Below are positions 44,273 to 46,949 of a stretch of DNA of 46,949 bases, in pieces. The stretch covers positions 1 through 46,949 of the forward strand of contig CANGCD010000003.1 of NCBI GenBank assembly GCA_947452215.1, written 5' to 3'. The stretch's first letter is position 1. Every line of letters starts with the position of its first letter. This stretch comes from Cytophagaceae bacterium. Lineage in GTDB: Bacteria; Bacteroidota; Bacteroidia; Cytophagales; Spirosomataceae. The position numbers were made by a program, and so were the translations under genes. The notes under the pieces are model-generated. The model searched no databases, was not told the DNA's origin, and saw only the letters and a list, made by a program, of their open reading frames with translations.

Positions 44273-44994
44273 AAGAGCCAAAAAATACTTCGTGGGAAGC
44301 GCTTGACAAAGCTTGGCAAAAGCAAATTCAAGAATCAAGCGACGAAGTCCCTTCAAAATTGTGGGATGAGCTAGCGGAGCGCTTAGATGAAAAGCCGGCC
44401 GTTCCCTTGTGGACTCGTGTACGATTAAGTCCATGGACTTGGTCGGCGGCGGCCATTTTAGCTATCGTTGTTGGGGTCAATTGGGACAGTAATATGCCGG
44501 TGCAACCGAAAACAACGGCAGAGGCTGAGATTCAACTGCCAAAGTTGAATGAGCCAACAAAAATAGCTGATCTGGCATCAATCGAACCTAGATCTGAGCA
44601 ACATTCAGAACACATCGCTAAGCCCGAACCGAATCAACTATACACACCGGCCGTGGAGCCAGGTGTAGAGGTTCAAGAACCACAACCCCTTGTAGCAAAG
44701 GCAGAGGCAAAACCGGAGCAGCCCGAGGAAGTTTGGGTGCGCATTGACATCAACCCGGTAGAAGAAAACGTAAAGCCAGCGGTGGTTGCTCAACAAGAAC
44801 CCCCCAAATTGGCCAAGAAGAAAACCTTTTTAGGTCGTTTATTGAAACAAGTTAAACAAGTTGCCGCGGGCGAACAGCTGGACTGGCAAGAATTAAAAGA
44901 GGGGAATCGGTCATTGGAAGATGGCATTCACCAAGTAGCGAACACCTATTATCGAACAGAACAAACCGTTAAACAAACATTTCAAATACAATGA
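44269..44994 (+). CDS. Single-span membrane protein, probable anti-sigma factor
   Basis: I do not recognise this 241-residue protein by family. The N-terminal 50 residues are acidic and helical (WEALDKAWQKQIQ, SKLWDELAERLDEK), followed by one span (WTWSAAAILAIVVGVNW, about residues 56-72) and a long Pro/Glu/Ala-rich periplasmic stretch. A basic segment (LAKKKTFLGRLLKQVKQV) lies near the C-terminus. A short cytoplasmic domain, one span and a periplasmic domain downstream of an ECF sigma gene is the usual anti-sigma layout, so this is the likely job, inferred from position and shape. It overlaps both neighbours by four bases. Confidence 0.7.
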   Translation: MKEPKNTSWEALDKAWQKQIQESSDEVPSKLWDELAERLDEKPAVPLWTRVRLSPWTWSAAAILAIVVGVNWDSNMPVQPKTTAEAEIQLPKLNEPTKIADLASIEPRSEQHSEHIAKPEPNQLYTPAVEPGVEVQEPQPLVAKAEAKPEQPEEVWVRIDINPVEENVKPAVVAQQEPPKLAKKKTFLGRLLKQVKQVAAGEQLDWQELKEGNRSLEDGIHQVANTYYRTEQTVKQTFQIQ

Positions 44995-46229
44995 GAGCAT
45001 TATTAATCATCGTCTTATTGGGCATGACCCAACAGCTTTTCGGAAATTCAAATCCAGACAGCTTATTATTAAAAATTGATAAACGAAACCAAACGATTAT
45101 CGGAGGGAGCCAGGATAAAAACAAAACGCTTCGGGAGGAATTAGATAAGGTATTCCAGAGCAAGGGATTGGTTTTGACGGATAGTTTATGGCAAGTCGTT
45201 CGTGGCGTGATTCGCACAAATACGGAGGGGGATAGCAGCCTATCAGTCCAAATAGGAAATAGCAAAGTGAAAATTGGCGTCATTAAATCGGGGGCAACTT
45301 ATACTGGACCTCAAAAAACCTTTAAAATGACCTATCCCAATGATGATGCCAAGAAGATCAATATTAAAACGGATAGCTTAGGCAAAGCACTAGTTATTCA
45401 TAGCGACGGAAAAGAGGAAGTACGCGTAGGTTGGAATGGGATCCATGTCAAAGACGGCCAAGAAGAAGTGCACGTGGATTGGAATGGCGTGCGTGTAAAA
45501 GAGGCGAATGGCGAAGAAACGAATGTGACCTGGGGCAAGGATTCCCAAAAAGAAAACCAGAAGGATAAGAATAAAGACTTATATAATAGAAAAGGATTTA
45601 ATGTATATATCGGACTTAACGGATTAGCGGGAGATATGCCACAAGTCACTACAATGATTTACCCAAGTCCTTATCTTAATTCGGACAAAGAGCTAAAGCC
45701 ATTAGGATCTCGATTTGTGAGTCTAGATTTTACACATTCCGCTACACTCGCTAGAGGAAAGAAAAGTGCGTTAAAAGTGGGTTATGGATTTTCTTTTGAT
45801 TGGTATAATTTCATGTTTGATCACAATCGGGTCGTAACTAAATCACCATCAGCCACCACATTCCAACCAATATTAGACGCACAAGGAAATGAAATCCAAT
45901 TATCAAAAAATAAACTAACCGTTTCTTACATTACCTTACCAATCGTACCGCATGTAGTATTTAGCAAGCAGTCGGCAGTCCGCATGATCGGTTTAGGAGG
46001 CTATGTGAGTTATCGTTTGGATAGTTGGACGAAAACCATTGAAGAAAAGAATGACAACTTAGCGCGAAACGGGTCGAACTTCAATTTAAACCAGGTGCGC
46101 TACGGGGTAAAAGCCGAACTTGCGTTGCGCCATGTAGGCGAGTTGTTCTTTAATTATGATTTGTCACCCTTATTCCAAAAGGATTTAGGGCCACAATTAA
46201 CGGCATTTAGCTTCGGAATTAAACTATAA
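44991..46229 (+). CDS. Exported protein with short WNG repeats and probable outer-membrane beta-barrel
   Basis: I do not recognise a characterised family. A signal peptide (MRALLIIVLLGMTQQLFG) is followed by a beta-rich region. Around residues 141-185 there are two and a half copies of a unit like EEVRVGWNGIHVKDG / EEVHVDWNGVRVKEANG, then a charged Lys/Gln/Asp linker (about 185-197). The last 210 residues have alternating hydrophobic and aromatic strands (GYGFSFDWYNFMF, GVKAELALRHVGELFFNYDLSPLF) ending in AFSFGIKL, as in outer-membrane barrels. It ends the sigma/anti-sigma unit and could be its output or sensor. Function is unknown. Confidence 0.72.
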   Translation: MRALLIIVLLGMTQQLFGNSNPDSLLLKIDKRNQTIIGGSQDKNKTLREELDKVFQSKGLVLTDSLWQVVRGVIRTNTEGDSSLSVQIGNSKVKIGVIKSGATYTGPQKTFKMTYPNDDAKKINIKTDSLGKALVIHSDGKEEVRVGWNGIHVKDGQEEVHVDWNGVRVKEANGEETNVTWGKDSQKENQKDKNKDLYNRKGFNVYIGLNGLAGDMPQVTTMIYPSPYLNSDKELKPLGSRFVSLDFTHSATLARGKKSALKVGYGFSFDWYNFMFDHNRVVTKSPSATTFQPILDAQGNEIQLSKNKLTVSYITLPIVPHVVFSKQSAVRMIGLGGYVSYRLDSWTKTIEEKNDNLARNGSNFNLNQVRYGVKAELALRHVGELFFNYDLSPLFQKDLGPQLTAFSFGIKL

Positions 46230-46261
46230 TTAAAAAATATCACATTTTTTTTGGCGAGAGC

Positions 46262-46292
46262 TTTGCAGAAATCAAAAAAGGAGGTACTTTTG
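46262..46292 (+). promoter_or_regulatory. Promoter of the tRNA-Tyr/Gly/Thr-tuf unit
   Basis: TTTG (46262-46265) and TACTTTTG (46285-46292) are 19 nt apart, the same spacing as upstream of tRNA-Cys. No terminator is seen between the tRNAs and tuf, so one transcript may cover all of them. Confidence 0.68.
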
Positions 46293-46332
46293 CGAACTAT
46301 TTCAGCAAAACGTTTCGCTGAAACAAAATGAA

Positions 46333-46415
46333 GGGGATATACCAGAGCGGCCAAATGGGGCAGACTGTAAATCTGCTGGTGAATGCCTACGGTGGTTCGA
46401 ATCCATCTGTCCCCA
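46333..46415 (+). tRNA. tRNA-Tyr (GTA)
   Basis: Acceptor GGGGATA/TGTCCCC, anticodon stem GCAGA/TCTGC around CTGTAAA (anticodon GTA), a long variable arm as in bacterial tRNA-Tyr, and T arm GGTGG-TTCGAAT-CCATC. Confidence 0.96.
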
Positions 46416-46461
46416 CATTTATTTATTGAATTTAGATTCTTTTTACAGGAGAATCTAGCCA

Positions 46462-46534
46462 GCGGGAGTAGCTCATTTGGTAGAGCGATAGCCTTCCAAG
46501 CTATAGGTGGCGGGTTCGAGCCCCGTCTCCCGCT
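46462..46534 (+). tRNA. tRNA-Gly (TCC)
   Basis: Acceptor GCGGGAG/CTCCCGC, anticodon stem ATAGC/GCTAT around CTTCCAA (anticodon TCC), and a T arm with GTTCGAG. From here to 46628 there is only AT-rich spacer. Confidence 0.96.
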
Positions 46535-46628
46535 CAGAATAAAGATGTTGCTTAGGAGAAAACCGCCTGAGTAATATTTTTATTTAGGGTAGGTCAAAAG
46601 TGACATACCGAAATGGCCGCAAGGTTTT

Positions 46629-46700
<72 letters not shown>

Positions 46701-46776
46701 CTAGGCATGAAGCAAGGCCGAATTTGGATAAGTACAATTTGAAATTTTTTATAACTTAATTAAGAACTAAATAATC

Positions 46777-46949
46777 ATGGCAAAAGAGAATTTTGACCGA
46801 AGTAAACCCCACGTTAACATTGGTACAATTGGCCACGTTGACCACGGTAAAACAACTTTAACAGCTGCTATCACTAAAGTTCTTTCTGAAAAAGGTCTTG
46901 CTGAGAAAAAAGATTTCTCTTCCATTGACTCTGCTCCAGAAGAAAAAGA
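46777..46949 (+). CDS. tuf: Elongation factor Tu, N-terminal start (partial)
   Basis: The first 57 codons are present and run off the window. They read [20 protein letters not shown], then the P-loop GHVDHGKTT and SIDSAPEEK, leading into the switch I region. EF-Tu brings aminoacyl-tRNA to the ribosome. This ORF is not in the supplied track because it is cut by the end of the window. The tRNA genes upstream and the A-rich start region fit a co-transcribed tRNA-tuf unit. Confidence 0.95.
   Translation, partial: MAKENFDRSKPHVNIGTIGHVDHGKTTLTAAITKVLSEKGLAEKKDFSSIDSAPEEK

Noticed and set aside
46333-46415. Long variable arm tRNA as tRNA-Leu or tRNA-Ser
   Set aside because: The anticodon loop reads CTGTAAA, giving GTA, which is Tyr; long variable arms are normal for bacterial tRNA-Tyr.

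Overview
This window looks like a chromosomal segment of a Bacteroidota bacterium, most likely a gliding member of the Cytophagales. The evidence is a GldJ-type gliding/type IX secretion lipoprotein, a complete Alternative Complex III (actABCDEF) fused to a cytochrome c oxidase locus, Bacteroidota-type promoters (TTTG, 17-20 nt, TAnnTTTG), A-rich translation starts with few obvious Shine-Dalgarno sites, and a tRNA-Tyr/Gly/Thr-tuf cluster. The genus cannot be fixed from sequence reading alone. Almost every gene is core metabolism or housekeeping. I see no prophage, transposase, CRISPR array or defence island.

Layout. 1-4.8 kb: the 3' end of mfd, gldJ, a ComF-type phosphoribosyltransferase on the opposite strand, and fusA with its own promoter and terminator. 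4.8-9.4 kb: a GC-rich palindrome, an acyltransferase, an orphan ABC ATPase and two overlapping Tat-exported Gfo/Idh/MocA oxidoreductases. 9.3-9.9 kb: rplS with promoter, structured leader and terminator. 9.85-16.4 kb: a complete tryptophan operon on the minus strand, in the order trpE-G-D-C-F-B-A. It is preceded by a promoter, a 13-codon leader peptide with tandem Trp codons, and an intrinsic terminator, which together make a classical attenuator absent from the ORF track. 16.4-25.9 kb: single housekeeping genes (VOC protein, purB, sensor kinase, prfA, a small lipoprotein, a DUF2520 protein, an HNH nuclease, an M20 amidohydrolase, a reductase/epimerase, a metallophosphoesterase). Two of the convergent gene pairs here are separated by copies of the same inverted-repeat family. 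25.9-26.2 kb: degenerate tandem repeats, then tRNA-Cys and a terminator.

26.36-42.8 kb is a respiratory supercluster. actABCDEF encodes the quinol:cytochrome c/oxidase oxidoreductase. coxB and coxA follow, then a strong hairpin terminator, then heme A synthesis (ctaA, ctaB), two subunit III genes, subunit IV, a SCO copper chaperone, a DUF420 membrane protein and a small CxxC membrane protein. Together they take electrons from quinol to oxygen and supply the cofactors for the oxidase.

42.8-46.95 kb: murI on the minus strand, then a tightly overlapping three-gene unit (ECF sigma factor, one-TM probable anti-sigma protein, exported protein with short repeats and a probable outer-membrane barrel), then tRNA-Tyr, tRNA-Gly, tRNA-Thr and the start of tuf.

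The most interesting items are the trp attenuator, the composite inverted repeats between convergent genes, the coxA-ctaA hairpin, the six-heme ActA, and the uncharacterised sigma/anti-sigma/barrel unit. I did not find a clearly unprecedented system.
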